From: Sclerurus mexicanus
Taxonomy: Eukaryota; Chordata; Aves; Passeriformes; Furnariidae
DNA: 64,000 nt
Assembly: GCA_013396755.1 (NCBI GenBank)
Contig: VWZF01003012.1
Span: forward strand, 154,240-218,239
Reading direction: 5' to 3'
Shown here: piece after piece, positions 27,242 through 40,800 of the stretch
Position numbering within the stretch: position 1 is the stretch's first letter
Layout of the letters: each line of letters starts with the position of its first letter
Notes under the pieces: model-generated
What the model was told of the DNA's origin: nothing
Database searches by the model: none
The model's input: the letters and a program-made list of their open reading frames with translations, nothing else
Translations under genes and position numbers: made by a program

Positions 27242-30200
27242 TATTTTGTCAAGAACTACTACGTAACACCTACAGAAGCTCAGAGCATGTTGCCAACTCA
27301 GACACTTTGTATGATGCCTGTGTTTCAGTTTCACAGAAAGACACTGTTGCTCTGAAGGGAAAGAAAGGTGCCTAAACTGAACACAGATGTGGATTGCTCA
27401 TTTAGTTGATGCCAGTTAGAGCACCCACTGTTAACTTAGTATTTTTAATCACTGAGAGCAATTAAGAGACCAGTGCAGTATTTTCACCAATAAATGAAAA
27501 AACAAGGTTAAATTACAAAGAATAAACATGAGATCAAACTTAATATATTCTCAGAACTCTAACACAAGCATAACTCTTCATCTTGGGCCCTAGTTTTGAG
27601 ACCAGATTGTCATGGCAAAGGATGGTAATTACTGTACGAAAACTCATGCATACATATAAAGATCTTTGAGTATAATCAAATGTCATGAATTCTATTTCTA
27701 ACTATTTAACAGGAGGTAGCTTAATTGCTAAAAAACAACAAACTGAGGAACAGGAGATTTCTGACAGCCTTTGCAATGACCATTATTCTAATTCTGAGAA
27801 AATCTCCTGATCTCTTCCACTTAACATGTGTAGGAAACAGAGGCACGACAACAGTGTTATTTTACAACTCAAGATAGCCAAGGACATTCTTAATCAACTT
27901 AGATCTAAGTACATGCATTTTCACCATTTTATGGATTTCAACATATGTCTTTTCACAGAAGTAGGACATTAAAACTACTCTGAGATGCTAAAGACACAGG
28001 GCAACCCTTCACCCTTCAACAGGCCAATGAATGTTTATTAGTTTTTAGAATTCTGTATGTTAATCTTTTACATTTTTATGAACAGATGCAACAAGAGTAA
28101 AATATGTTATCTTCTCATAGAATGCAATAGATATGTTCTTCAGCAGAAGTCTTTCTGAACTCTGCTCACAGAACTCTGCAGTTGTCATGAATTACTTTCA
28201 TCGGTGATGGATTTTAAAAAAAACTCCACACATCTGTCTTGGTATCTGCTTTTGTTGCATTTCAGCAATACAACTATAAAGATAAATATTCATACCATTT
28301 CATGATCAAATCACATTATTTTTAAAGGGAGTCTTTTGAGTTACTCAATTTTGCTGCTCAGAACAAATATAACAACTAGTCTCTTGCATGGCTGCCAGTA
28401 ATGTGTGTTGGTTCTCAACTAAAATAATTTTAAGAAAAGACTCAAGTTTAATCCCTCTTTAGGTAGGAAAGACTGACTGTAGTAAGCCATATGAATATAT
28501 TGCAACAGCTGCAGTATCCACAGATACTATTTCTCCACTAGACACGTGAAATTACAGTATCCACATGGGGAGTTAAGAGTATACCTTCCAAGTTTTATGT
28601 ACTTTTAGAAGTTTCATTTCCCTTATGTCAACCTTGTCTTGTGTATTTATAAAAGCTCTGCAGTATCCTCAGCAGCCCTTTGACAAAACCTCCTTGTACA
28701 ACCTTCTAAAAAACCCTAATGGACACAGTGAGTCTTTTCTTTAGGTGCAGTTGTTAAACTTATCAATGTTTACTTGCCAGGTACATGCCAAGCAAAGATA
28801 CCCCAAAAATATGAAAGATTTGTCATCTTTGCTACAACATATGACTATAACTGCACAAGATAGTCCTGCATTTCTTACTGTTTATTAATATATGGTTTTG
28901 TGTAAGTCATAGAAATTGTTATTTTATTTTGAAAGGATTTGCACATGACGTAACAGGATTTTTAAATGTCTAATCTTTTTCTCAAGATACAGACTTTATA
29001 CTTATGGATTGAGATTACAACAAAGAGTCAAAAGCCTTGCAAGTCAGACAAGTCACACAAGAAAAACATGCTAAAGAAACAAAATATGGTTTGGAAAAAA
29101 GCTTACTTACTAATGCTGACCTATAGAAGTTACCTGGAAAACATTTTGTTTACTGAAGCATATACTTGCTAGAACTGCATTTCTTTGCATGATTGCTCTT
29201 TGCCAAGTAGGATCAAGTTGAAAGCAGATTCTTAATCAGTCAAAGCAAGAAATAAAGATATAATTAAATCATTGGTTGATTTGTGGCCCCTAATACGCTT
29301 GTACTTTGTACTGCTTTGTGTTTAGCCAAATGCTCAGCTTTTTTTTTTTTCTTTTGATGGGGGGGTGTTTGGTTTGATTGGGCTTTTTTTTGTAAACTAA
29401 GCAGCAGAAAAGACCTGCCCTGAAGTTTAAAAATTCATTGTGTAGACAAATGCTAGATAAACTAAAGATGGCCTGCTTTGGAACGTCTAGTTACAAACAG
29501 AAACAGTGATAGACTGGTGTGCTTCCAATCTGAAAAGGGCTCCACAACACCATGACCCATATTCTACACAAAGAGACTTAGTGTCATAATTGAAGATCTT
29601 TAGCTTCTAGTCTGTTTTGTGATTTACATTTTTAAACAGACATTCAAATCCCATTTTGAAGAAAACAAATGATGCAGTATCCACTAGTACCCTTAGAAAG
29701 TTATTCTGATGATTAAGCTAGCTAAGCCTTAGAAATATGCCCCTTCATTTTCTTACAACTCACAAACAATTTCTCATCCCTCTCTCTCCCTGTAACTTTT
29801 TTTTTACCCTTTCTGAAAGAACATTTTCTCTCCCTCCTCACTTTTCAAAAGGTAAGGTACAAGCAGAAGTACAAATAAGCATCTGGAAGATGTGCATGCT
29901 GACATTCCAAGTGAAGACATACGATACATTATTTTCTTTTTAAATAAATTAACCAAGGCTTTGTAGTAATTTTCCCGACTTTACAATCTACCTTGACGTT
30001 TTTGCCATGGACATATTGCATATATTTTGCGGTTTTTTTAAATTAATAAATATTCTGTTGGTCTTTATGTATTTAGCTTCTGTAGAATAATCTAATTAAT
30101 ATAGCTCGTATCTTAAAGAAATAAAGATACTAGAATGACAGAGGATGAAGAATTTGGGGGAAGTGATCCCCAAACTACTAAGCATATTCCTTAACTCTTC

Positions 30201-32437
30201 CCTCAAGATACCTGCAGTATTTTGCTGCTGCTAAGGCTGAAACTGATATTAGAATTCTGTGTAACTTCTATCTTTCTGCTGGTATTTCAAACAAACAAAA
30301 TCACCCTCAAGGTGTGTCAGGCTGCCAAATTCTCAGTCTCTAATGTTTTTCCTCTTTGTGCTGCCCCACAGTTCTGCTCCTGCAGTTCTGCACTGTGAAG
30401 CAGGTATGTTGAATCCTGGGCACAGTAGGAATAGGAGCCAAAAGTTGGAAAACAAAACAGAAAGAAGAAGCAAAGCAACCCTTTTGTGCTGCATCCACCT
30501 GTTCCATACAGTGATGGTGAAAAACAACCCTTCATAGAGAACTAGGCTCTCCTTGATACAGAGTCCTTTTACACTTATGTTCCCACAAGTTTTCCCAGCA
30601 GAGGAGCCTGTACTTCCCGCTCTTGCTCTGTGTTATTCAGGTCTATGCACTAGCTCAGCACGGTCTACATACATTGCTCCTACCTACTTCTTGCTTTCTC
30701 TTCTTCCTCAAACATATCTATACTTCTCTCCTCTATGAACACATATGGCAAGGAGAAAGGATTCACTAGATATTGCATTTTGTACTAGTCAAAACAGTAT
30801 CTGCTTACAGCAGATGTTATCAGTGTGAAATAAAATCTGATCATTCTAAGACGGTACAGCAATGAAGTTACATTCTTCTGCCCATTGTGGGCACTTCAAT
30901 TCTGCCATCATGTTACCCGTGCTTACCCACACTGAATTAATCCTTTCAGATACAAAGATGTAGCTCTGGAGAATTCGTTTGGGAGGGAGAAAAAGGATAA
31001 ATCAGATTATTTATAAGAAAACACATTAGAAAACAGTATCAGCAACTGTGATATGGATCAGACGCATACTGTATACACACTATCTCTCTTACAGTATTTT
31101 AGTTAGTTACCTGCCTGTCAACATATAAGAAAGGCAAATAACATACACGCACATGCTGCCTTCTTCTTTCCAATCTTCCAACCTTCTGACCTCAGCAGAA
31201 TCCCTAACAGAAGCCTAAAAAACAGTGTTTTGACCATGGTGAAAACAATCATGCTCCATAGAGTCCTTCTGCTGATAAACTTGAAGAGTCCTGAAAAACA
31301 AATACGAAGTATACTTGTGCTGCCTCACTACGAAAAGAATGCTACTTCCACACAGACTAAGACTCTCAATAAATATAAGCATGAAGACTCAAGTGTTTTT
31401 CACATCATCAAAACCATTTGCCCACTTGAAACAGAGAAATACAAGTTTCTTTACTCAAGATCAACAGCAGAAGATTTTCAGACAGCCAACACAAGAAGCA
31501 ATTTTTTGTAACATACATGACAAAGCCATAAAGAAAATGGCAGCAGTAACCATTGCAGCTCTTCATGAGGAAGAATTATCAGGTTCCTCCAAGACCTGAA
31601 CAAGCCACAAACAGCACAGTAAATTACAAGGCTTAGTTCCCGAAGGATTTCATGTCAGTTGCTTTAAGTTTAAGCTCGGAAAAAAAATGCTTTTCCAACA
31701 CTGCCTACTCTACCCCCACCATCTGGTGTCTTATTCTGCTCTTCTGACAGGTAAACTTAGCTAATCAGAGTTATTTCGCTTGGTGAATACTTAGTGCCTT
31801 AGACCAAAAGGTAAATATATATTCACAAGTATCATTCCGGCTCCAACTGTTATTATGGAGAAACAAGACAAACCATTAGAATTCCTAACATAAACATCCA
31901 CTATCTTTCCTGGTACTGTCACATTCAGCATATGCTTCCCCTTTAAGCACAAGCATAAGTCTCATTAAATACAGTGGAACTTTGGCCCACGCCAGCATTG
32001 CAGCAATTTGGAGATACAAACCGCTAAGCAGTACAACAGCTTCATTTTCTCTCAAGAACTGCTGTGACAAATGAACAAGAAACAGGAACTAGACAAGTTT
32101 TGAAAAGACAAAAATAGCCCAAACTAGCAAAGTGCCTTTTACAAAAGAGGTACAATGGCAGACTTTTCAACTGTGAGAGAAAATGCACTATTTTCTTTAG
32201 TCCTAAGGAGACATTTTGCACTACTATCAACTACCCTGAATTCCTAAGAAGCTTTGCAACCACTTTTGACCAAGATATTGTAATATATTTGAACCATATA
32301 TAATTGATAAATATCTTCTTAGTGACATTCACAAACTTTATGGTGAGCATTCATTCTGCACACTAGAGAACTGCTGTGAAACTCCACCATCACTGACAAC
32401 TTCACCTGTAAAATTCAGTGAAAGCCTCTCTGTTCAA

Positions 32438-32458
32438 GGGGGGGGGGGGGGGGGGGGG
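32438..32458 (+). repeat. Poly-G run at a gap edge
   Basis: Twenty-one consecutive G bases, one A, then 16 N and five more G. The run could form a G-quadruplex on the plus strand, but homopolymer G at a gap edge is also a common sequencing or assembly artefact. Confidence 0.9.
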
Positions 32459-32459
32459 A

Positions 32460-32475
32460 NNNNNNNNNNNNNNNN
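32460..32475. other. Assembly gap, 16 N
   Basis: Short N run between a G homopolymer and GGGGG, so the true length of the G tract is unknown. Confidence 0.99.
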
Positions 32476-34326
32476 GGGGGAAAGAAAGGTATTTTCTGCC
32501 TTCACACCTGTCTTAATTCGGTCTGGTATAATTTGTTTTTAAATATTTGCTGACATCATAGTATTTCATTTGTATAACCCTTTGCAGAGAAAGGTCTGGA
32601 GATGAATTATTCGGGTTTTGCTGGAGCATACAATCAAATCTGCATGTAGAACCAACTTAAGTAAATCAACTCAAATGAAAGACAAGCAGCAATGACTTTG
32701 ACTACATTGTCAAACAGCTTCACGGTGACAATTCAGTCTGTCATACAAAGTTTCTCTGTTTTGAATGAGATCCTATCTCATCCAATATCACACAACCACT
32801 CATTTTTTATTCTCTCTGTGTGGGTGGGGGACATTTTCCTTGTATCTGCTGACAAAGATTTTCTGTGTATGTCTGGAAACAAAAAAACCAAAACCATACA
32901 CCAATTCCTTTGCCTGGGATAACAATTTTTATCTGAAGGTTAAGATTAAGGTGTAAAAAGAATGCATTTAGATAAAAGTTGCAGTTGCTCTTCAACATGT
33001 TTTTCTCATTATGGTTGCTGCTTCTCAAATAAAGGAAAGGGACTGTTAAAGAGAGCAACAGAACTTAAATTTGCAGCTTTGCTTTTAGTAGCAACTTCCG
33101 AAAAGAGCACAAGATACAGTTGCTAAATCCAGCCTCAAAGTACAGCCCCAAATCCTCTCCCAGCATAAAACATTTCCCTCATTGTTCCTACCCCTCACAA
33201 AAAAACAGAGAACTCTACAATTTGAGACCCAAGGTGTCTCCAAATACTTAAGTGCAAGATCTTTGCCTTTGCACTTTACAGCAAGTCAACAAATACACCT
33301 AGTGAAGGAACGTGGTCTCCCTGGCTTTCAACTTCAGTTCCCTTTCATTGCTCAAGCTGAGTACAGAACAAGTGAGGTAAGAGGCAATACCAAAAAATGA
33401 AAGCCATAACTCATTCAATCTACAATCAAGCTTCATTAACTCTTGCTTGAAAAGTTAAAGATGATATTGTACTAGCTTTTCACCCAGCTCCTGTACAGGG
33501 AGATAGTGTCTGTGTAGCACAGACAGTGGCAGGATACATGGTCCTGACTTGCAATTGCCTCAGGTCAGCACTTTGGCCTGATTCAGAGAACATCCTGGAA
33601 CCATCACATCTGCTGTTCCATTTGCTCTGCAATCTGACTTATAATCACCTTGTAGCGTAGACATTAGAGACTGTATCTAGGAGGTATGAAAGTGGAAGAC
33701 AGAAGAAGCAGAGGACTGTACATAACTTGCTAAAAAATGTCTACTGCATTAGTCAAAAGACTGGAAAACAGAATTAAAGTAATCAAAATTTCCACATCAC
33801 CATTCCTCACTATAGTAACTAGATGAGCATAATGGAGTCAGTAACAGAACCTTCACTGGCAAGGTGCACTTTTTTCCTAAGTGGAATTGATTTCCTGTAT
33901 TTCTCCCCAAAAATAAGGGGCGATGGCTCACATGAGAGGTTTAGCACAAAAGCCAGATATGGCTGCAGTCCTTTCATGCAGAATAATCAGTCACTGCCCC
34001 AAAGCCTTCTTTGTCTGCCACTCAGGCACAGATCATGTGGTTTAAGGTATTCATTATTCAATCTCTGCCTCAAACAAACACTCCCTCTCTTCCAGACATG
34101 CAGCCTCAACTGTGGCTTGTGAGTCACTATCCATGGCTATGGTAATTAATGGAGGGTATCACATTCACGTCAGTAGTGTTATCCCCAGCTCATTCATGGA
34201 ACTTCACATGCAAATAGATCAGATTGTCGCATCTTTAAAATGAAACATTTAACATTACTTTCTCTAGAAAACATCTGTCACAAGAAGCATAACCACTTTA
34301 CAAGTACCAATTCAAAAATCCCCATG

Positions 34327-34352
34327 AATATGTATATACATATATATACACA
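34327..34352. repeat. TA/CA-type simple repeat
   Basis: Alternating purine-pyrimidine tract with the self-complementary core TATGTATATACATA, then TATATATACACA. Confidence 0.8.
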
Positions 34353-34689
34353 TTTTAAAAAATAAATTAGTTTCTCAAACAATGTTTTCTTTAAGGATTT
34401 TGTGCACCCATGCTACAAAAATCTGCTCAAACTGACTTCTTTCATGCTCTTTAACTGGTGACAAGGAATTGTGCACTGTACCAGACCAACACTGAGTTCT
34501 TCAAAAAATGCACTATCAAGACTCTAAAAGCAACAAACATAGACACTGGCAAGTCTTTAGTCATTGATTTATTTATGTACCAAAACCCACATAAATAGAT
34601 TTCAATCTAAGGGTCAAAATTTAAAAAAAAAAATCCATAGGAAGAATAACAGGCACACAGGTTCATCTAAATACTATGCTAACTTGTTT

Positions 34690-35090
34690 AATTTGCTCAT
34701 CCCCAACCCTCCAGCCATCCTGCGTTGGGAAGCTGCCCTCATTCTTTTCTCCAGGCCCTTGTTGCCAGGGTTGCAGCTGCACAGCCCATTGCTGTTGAAG
34801 CACATGTCTCTAGAGAGGGACACAAAGGATTTCATTATCTGCTCCTCCAAGCAGGCACAGCACTGCCAGATTAGAGCATTCCCTCTTCTCCCCCCACAAG
34901 CAAGCAGGCAGGCCAGCCCTGCTGCCAGACGTGACCTTGTACATGTGAAGAGCTGCAGAAGGCACAGTTGCCCTGGCTCAGCTGCCTGTCACCACCACAG
35001 CTTGCTCCCCTCCAGGGATGCTCTTCAGAAGTTGCTCATTTATGGACCAGTCTTGACTCATGACTTCATAGGAAGCTCACACTGCAGTTC
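34690..35090. other. GC-elevated island within AT-rich intron, unclassified
   Basis: About 400 bases with clearly higher G+C than the surroundings but few CpGs. A 182-codon frame crosses it on the plus strand, with no recognisable domain and no support from splice sites. It could be an old repeat or a regulatory element. Confidence 0.35.
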
Positions 35091-38044
35091 AACTTCAGAA
35101 CTAGTGAGATGAGATCTGTATTTTTAAAACCGGTAGGAACAGTCTCCTAATACGTCCAGTTTTCCAGAAAGAACTCTGTGAAAAAGTCTTAGCCTTCTCT
35201 GGGACATACAGATTGAAGACAGAAAACAGGAAAGGACTCAATGACCAAATCTGCATACTGTGTTGTGGTCTCAAGCACTGTTCACTCACATGGAACTACC
35301 TTCCCAGGGCTCAATTTAAAACTCTTTTGGCTTTAACAGCTGGATTAATTTTGCGAACACATTTACACAGTTGTGCCACTTGTGAAAGAGAGGGATATGG
35401 GCAGTGTTACCATTCAAATAAAGTAGCTAAATAAATAATAAATTATTTATTTTTAAAAATCAAAATATTTCAACACTAATTGTTTCTTGGATGGATTTTG
35501 GAACCATCTTGCTTGTCAGTATAGTCTCAGCAATTTCCTATAAAGAAGTTGTTTAGCATTTCTAGTGTCAGAAGAAAGAAAACAAGCAGAACTGTTTTTC
35601 ATTTTGGACTCTTCTTTCTCAAGGCAAAAAGGTCACTGTTGAAGAGCAGAAGGTTATTAAGAGAAAGACATTAACTCTTCCTGAGAACCCTGAGTATCAA
35701 CACCACTCATAAAACATGGGTTTTGAGGCTAGGTGCAAATAAGTAGCTTACAATGGCAGCTGAGTATTTAGTGCATCGTAAGCAAGTTAAAGTGATCTTT
35801 GGTTTTACATTAACAGCATATGCAGAGATTACATGGAATACAAAAGCATTCTCCTACAGGGTGTCAGACTGTCACACAGCAAAAGCTGGAAAGGAAATCA
35901 CCGATTTTCTAGGCCTTAACTAGAGGTCAAATTAGTTTTTCACTTAATGTCATCAAATCAGCAGTCCTGTACCTGAAGGTCTGTCTCTACACAACTGACA
36001 GTGGGGGAAATCCCTGGCATCTGTGCCAGCTCTCAGGAAACCAAGTCTCCATAGAAGGCAATATCAGTTGCAGCCTTTCCTGCCCATAAGATTACCAGAG
36101 CATGCTGGCAAGGCTATGCACTTACCACACGCCTGAACAATCAGGGTATGATGACTTCCAGATATAGCCTCAAACTAAAAGGCTGCTACCTGTCCTGTGA
36201 TCTGACAATGGTGACCTAGCACTGGAAGTACCATAGACAGACGTATGCTGTTTTAAGTCTGTGTTAACAAAGGACAGACCAGTTTGCTTCATGGTAACCT
36301 TTTGAGAAACAGTTAAATCTTCCCTAATATGTTTCCCCTTTGTAGTTCTGCTGAGATCTTTAAGCCCTGTATGATTATTTCTGAAGGGCAAAAAGAAAAG
36401 CAGAGATGAACAAACCTAATTCCTTCAAGGAAATATGTCCATATTTTGAAAAAAACAACACATTTACAGTTCACTGTCTCAGTTCTGTGTAAAGCATTTA
36501 ATCCTGAAAAATACAACTGGTATTATTCAAGGACCATGACTGAGTACTTCTAGTGCAACAGAAAGTTAACTTTTCTTCTAATGCAGAATTTGTTATGCTT
36601 TAACTTACAATTGTGGGCTTTCTTCCATGTGAATTTCTCAAATATTTCAAGTAGGAACATAACAAGATCAAGAAAATGTGAGATACAATGCTTACTTTTA
36701 ATACTATGTATTTTAATACTTGATTCAACCTGCTCTTTTATGTAGTCTTATCTCATACCTCTCTCTCCCCTGCTCCTGCTGTATAGCTCTGTAATTGGGG
36801 TGGTAGAACACTTAGTAGAAAGAATTTCAATTTCCATGTTGAAGATATACACCAGCTAGAGTCAAAGGGAAAAAAGCCCCACCAACAACAATAAAACAAT
36901 ACATGTTATTTCACATTACGTAGAACACAAAGCAGAAGTAACTGGAAGAATAAGGAGGGATAAGAGTTAGAGAAGCAGCAGACTAAGACACAGTGGTACT
37001 GAAATAACTACAGTTCTTGAATATTCAATGTAGTGAATAATGCTAACATTTGTCAAGAGAGTAAATCTGCTTTTCATGTTACTAGTACATCCATTTTTAA
37101 ATATTTGAAATTAACTAGTATGTGTGCATATTTTCATATAGCTAGACAGACATCACAAACATTCCAACTGCTTTAGTGAGATGTGCAAGGGTACCATCCC
37201 CAAAAGAAATACTCATTTAACTTGCTTTATAATATACTGATATCCCAGACAGCTGTAAAAATTAGACAGTGCTGGTAACACCAGTAATAACAGTCAGCAC
37301 ACGGTGGTCAACTTTGACTCATTCACTCCATTCCGGTATTTTGATTGGGAAAGAGACAAAGTGCTTAGGATTTTTGCAAAAGGTCTGAAAACAAGTCTAA
37401 AATACTTTCTTCCACTTCTTGATGAATATCCCATTTTACTATAATATTGAAAATGCAATATCTCAAAAATTAAATACTTTCTATATGTACAAATACTAAT
37501 AGCACAACAATGAAATAGTGAAAAGCTTTTCAGAAGCTTTTCTGAGAAGTTACTATGCTGAACTTGTCAAATGATGGGCTTTTTTCATTTTGTAATGGCA
37601 TGTTATTAGTAATTGTGCTATTAAACACATCCTCAGAATATCACCAGTTTCTGCTAAACAAGCTATTACTTCTGGATGTATGAGTCTTCCTTCTAGAGGA
37701 TTCTCAGCTATCTGAAATAGAAAAAAGAGGCAGTGAAACAAACTATAAACCACTTCCACACTCGAGCTCAGCTTGATCTACCAAATTAGCAAGCCTTGGA
37801 GCGCTACTCCATTGTAGAAGTTTCCGGTAATCAAACACTACATGACTTCATTAAACATATATGGAAATGAACGTATATCAACATGTAGAGACTGGAAAAA
37901 GCACATGCTTTTGTAATATTTTGGGATATGTAACAAAGATTTTCCTGCAACAAAGCTTTACACCTGGGAATTTGATGCCTTTTTACACTAGTCACAGCAA
38001 ACTAATGTACAGGTTAACAAAGAGCATCCAAGAGTCTCCAATAT

Positions 38045-38086
38045 GACATTAAAGGTCTCTTCCAACCCAAACCATTCTCTGATTTG
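38045..38086 (+). mobile_element. Tiny CR1 3' tail fragment
   Basis: About 42 bases reading AAAGGTCTCTTCCAACCCAA then ACCATTCTCTGATTTG, the canonical last block of CR1. It recurs at 39549-39590 only because of the false duplication. Confidence 0.7.
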
Positions 38087-38332
38087 TAACATATACCAAG
38101 TCCCATGCCTTTAAACTGACTAGAGTCAGTTTTTGCAGAGCTATCAACTTTTTCCAAGTCTTTTAAAAGAGCAGTACCACCCTACAAAGGACTTCATAAT
38201 GTAACATTATCCAGCAGCCTTCAAATTCTTGGTCCAACTAACAGCATCACCACAGCAGTATTAACCACTACAGCTATACTGACATACAGGCAGCAGAAAG
38301 GAAAAGGAAGAGGCAGAAAGGTAAGAGGAAAG

Positions 38333-38386
38333 GTTAGTGTTATATTGGGGATAACAGGAGCAGCTAGTGTTATAATGGGGGAAAGA
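38333..38386 (+). repeat. Imperfect tandem repeat of about 31 bases
   Basis: The motif TAGTGTTATATTGGGG recurs about 31 bases later as TAGTGTTATAATGGGG, each followed by purine-rich DNA. The same pair appears again in the false second copy near 39837-39890. Confidence 0.7.
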
Positions 38387-38740
38387 GAGAGGAAGAGGAG
38401 AAGCAAGGCAGAGCATAGCAGAACAAAAGAAACTACAGTTATGAAACAGGTCTGAAGTTTACATACAACAGTAAGTGAGTGGGAGATAAGTTTGTTTTTA
38501 AACAAATTAAAACATTAAAGAAGTGAAAGTAAAAGCACAACAGATAACCAACCTAAAAGGCTTTGCTGAAATATATCTAAATGTTCAGAGGCAAAGACAG
38601 TTGCAGGAGATATTGAGGAGCTAGATAGCAGAAGAAAGAGGGTACAGAAACAAAGGAACTGTCATATTTGTAAGAGAGCATTTGTTGACAAAATCATTCT
38701 CTAGACTGGGTTAACTGAAGGTAAATAATGAAATTTTGAT

Positions 38741-38741
38741 N
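38741..38741. other. Single-N contig join
   Basis: One N exactly at the boundary of the two 1503-base copies. Confidence 0.97.
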
Positions 38742-40244
38742 TGATATCCCAGACAGCTGTAAAAATTAGACAGTGCTGGTAACACCAGTAATAACAGTCA
38801 GCACACGGTGGTCAACTTTGACTCATTCACTCCATTCCGGTATTTTGATTGGGAAAGAGACAAAGTGCTTAGGATTTTTGCAAAAGGTCTGAAAACAAGT
38901 CTAAAATACTTTCTTCCACTTCTTGATGAATATCCCATTTTACTATAATATTGAAAATGCAATATCTCAAAAATTAAATACTTTCTATATGTACAAATAC
39001 TAATAGCACAACAATGAAATAGTGAAAAGCTTTTCAGAAGCTTTTCTGAGAAGTTACTATGCTGAACTTGTCAAATGATGGGCTTTTTTCATTTTGTAAT
39101 GGCATGTTATTAGTAATTGTGCTATTAAACACATCCTCAGAATATCACCAGTTTCTGCTAAACAAGCTATTACTTCTGGATGTATGAGTCTTCCTTCTAG
39201 AGGATTCTCAGCTATCTGAAATAGAAAAAAGAGGCAGTGAAACAAACTATAAACCACTTCCACACTCGAGCTCAGCTTGATCTACCAAATTAGCAAGCCT
39301 TGGAGCGCTACTCCATTGTAGAAGTTTCCGGTAATCAAACACTACATGACTTCATTAAACATATATGGAAATGAACGTATATCAACATGTAGAGACTGGA
39401 AAAAGCACATGCTTTTGTAATATTTTGGGATATGTAACAAAGATTTTCCTGCAACAAAGCTTTACACCTGGGAATTTGATGCCTTTTTACACTAGTCACA
39501 GCAAACTAATGTACAGGTTAACAAAGAGCATCCAAGAGTCTCCAATATGACATTAAAGGTCTCTTCCAACCCAAACCATTCTCTGATTTGTAACATATAC
39601 CAAGTCCCATGCCTTTAAACTGACTAGAGTCAGTTTTTGCAGAGCTATCAACTTTTTCCAAGTCTTTTAAAAGAGCAGTACCACCCTACAAAGGACTTCA
39701 TAATGTAACATTATCCAGCAGCCTTCAAATTCTTGGTCCAACTAACAGCATCACCACAGCAGTATTAACCACTACAGCTATACTGACATACAGGCAGCAG
39801 AAAGGAAAAGGAAGAGGCAGAAAGGTAAGAGGAAAGGTTAGTGTTATATTGGGGATAACAGGAGCAGCTAGTGTTATAATGGGGGAAAGAGAGAGGAAGA
39901 GGAGAAGCAAGGCAGAGCATAGCAGAACAAAAGAAACTACAGTTATGAAACAGGTCTGAAGTTTACATACAACAGTAAGTGAGTGGGAGATAAGTTTGTT
40001 TTTAAACAAATTAAAACATTAAAGAAGTGAAAGTAAAAGCACAACAGATAACCAACCTAAAAGGCTTTGCTGAAATATATCTAAATGTTCAGAGGCAAAG
40101 ACAGTTGCAGGAGATATTGAGGAGCTAGATAGCAGAAGAAAGAGGGTACAGAAACAAAGGAACTGTCATATTTGTAAGAGAGCATTTGTTGACAAAATCA
40201 TTCTCTAGACTGGGTTAACTGAAGGTAAATAATGAAATTTTGAT
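38742..40244 (+). repeat. Direct duplication, copy 2 (probable assembly artefact)
   Basis: Second copy of the 1503-base unit; sequence then continues uniquely with AGTAATTCAT at 40245. Copy 1 has its own unique left flank and copy 2 its own unique right flank, as expected for a contig overlap counted twice. Confidence 0.95.
39549..39590 (+). mobile_element. CR1 3' tail fragment, duplicate of 38045-38086
   Basis: Exact copy of the fragment 1504 bases to the left; not an independent insertion. Confidence 0.7.
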
Positions 40245-40755
40245 AGTAATTCATATTTTTCTTTCATGGCAACTCTGTAACAATGCAAAATTTCAGCAAC
40301 CTTCCATGAGGTTTTTTTTTCCTACAACGGATAAAGTAGTAACATCTGTATAAAAACTAGTCTGGGAATCTGCACTTTAAAATCAGCTGGGATCAGAGAT
40401 TCATGTTTCTGTATGGCATTTCATTTACTTGTTAAGTCACAACCCGTTAAAAGGCAGAAAACATTAAATACAGCAGTCTCTTTTGGCCTCTCAAGTTAGG
40501 ACCCTTATGTCAGAAGCATTTTAAAACTCAAATGGAAAGGCAGGTACCCAGATTTTCAGACATGCCAAGTACCCAGCAGTTCCCACTCAAAGCCTGACAG
40601 ATTTTTTTGAGATGCAGGTGCTATTCAACTACAGACTTGGTTTGCTGTTTTAAAAATCAAACAATTCCTCTGGCACCCCTTCCCCCCAGTAATTAATTAC
40701 AATGCTTCTCTGTCTCCAATACCTCTTCTGCATAAGGCAATTAACATGTTTTCAT

Positions 40756-40800
40756 ATCTCTCTATATATGTATATCTATCCTCTCTCTATATAAATACTA
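40756..40800. repeat. TCTA-rich simple repeat
   Basis: Degenerate run of CTCTCTATATATGTATATC-type units followed by CCTCTCTCTATATAAATAC. Low-complexity intronic DNA. Confidence 0.75.

Larger units (their letters stand above)
37238..38740 (+). repeat. Direct duplication, copy 1 (probable assembly artefact)
   Basis: This 1503-base segment, from TGATATCCCAGACAGC to AAATTTTGAT, recurs with an offset of exactly 1504 at 38742-40244. Every part I compared is identical, including reading frames, a CR1 fragment and an internal imperfect repeat. Only a single N (38741) separates the copies. Identical copies with no divergence, joined by N, point to two overlapping contig ends placed side by side. Confidence 0.95.

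Noticed and set aside
34564..35112. 182-codon plus-strand frame
   Set aside because: Longest N-free frame, but the peptide is low-information, has no recognisable domain or splice context, and covers a GC-elevated patch where long frames arise more easily.
36170..36391. Minus-strand frame after a good pyrimidine tract (GCCCTTCAG)
   Set aside because: The phase does not fit a strong donor of the upstream candidate segments and the peptide is unrecognised.
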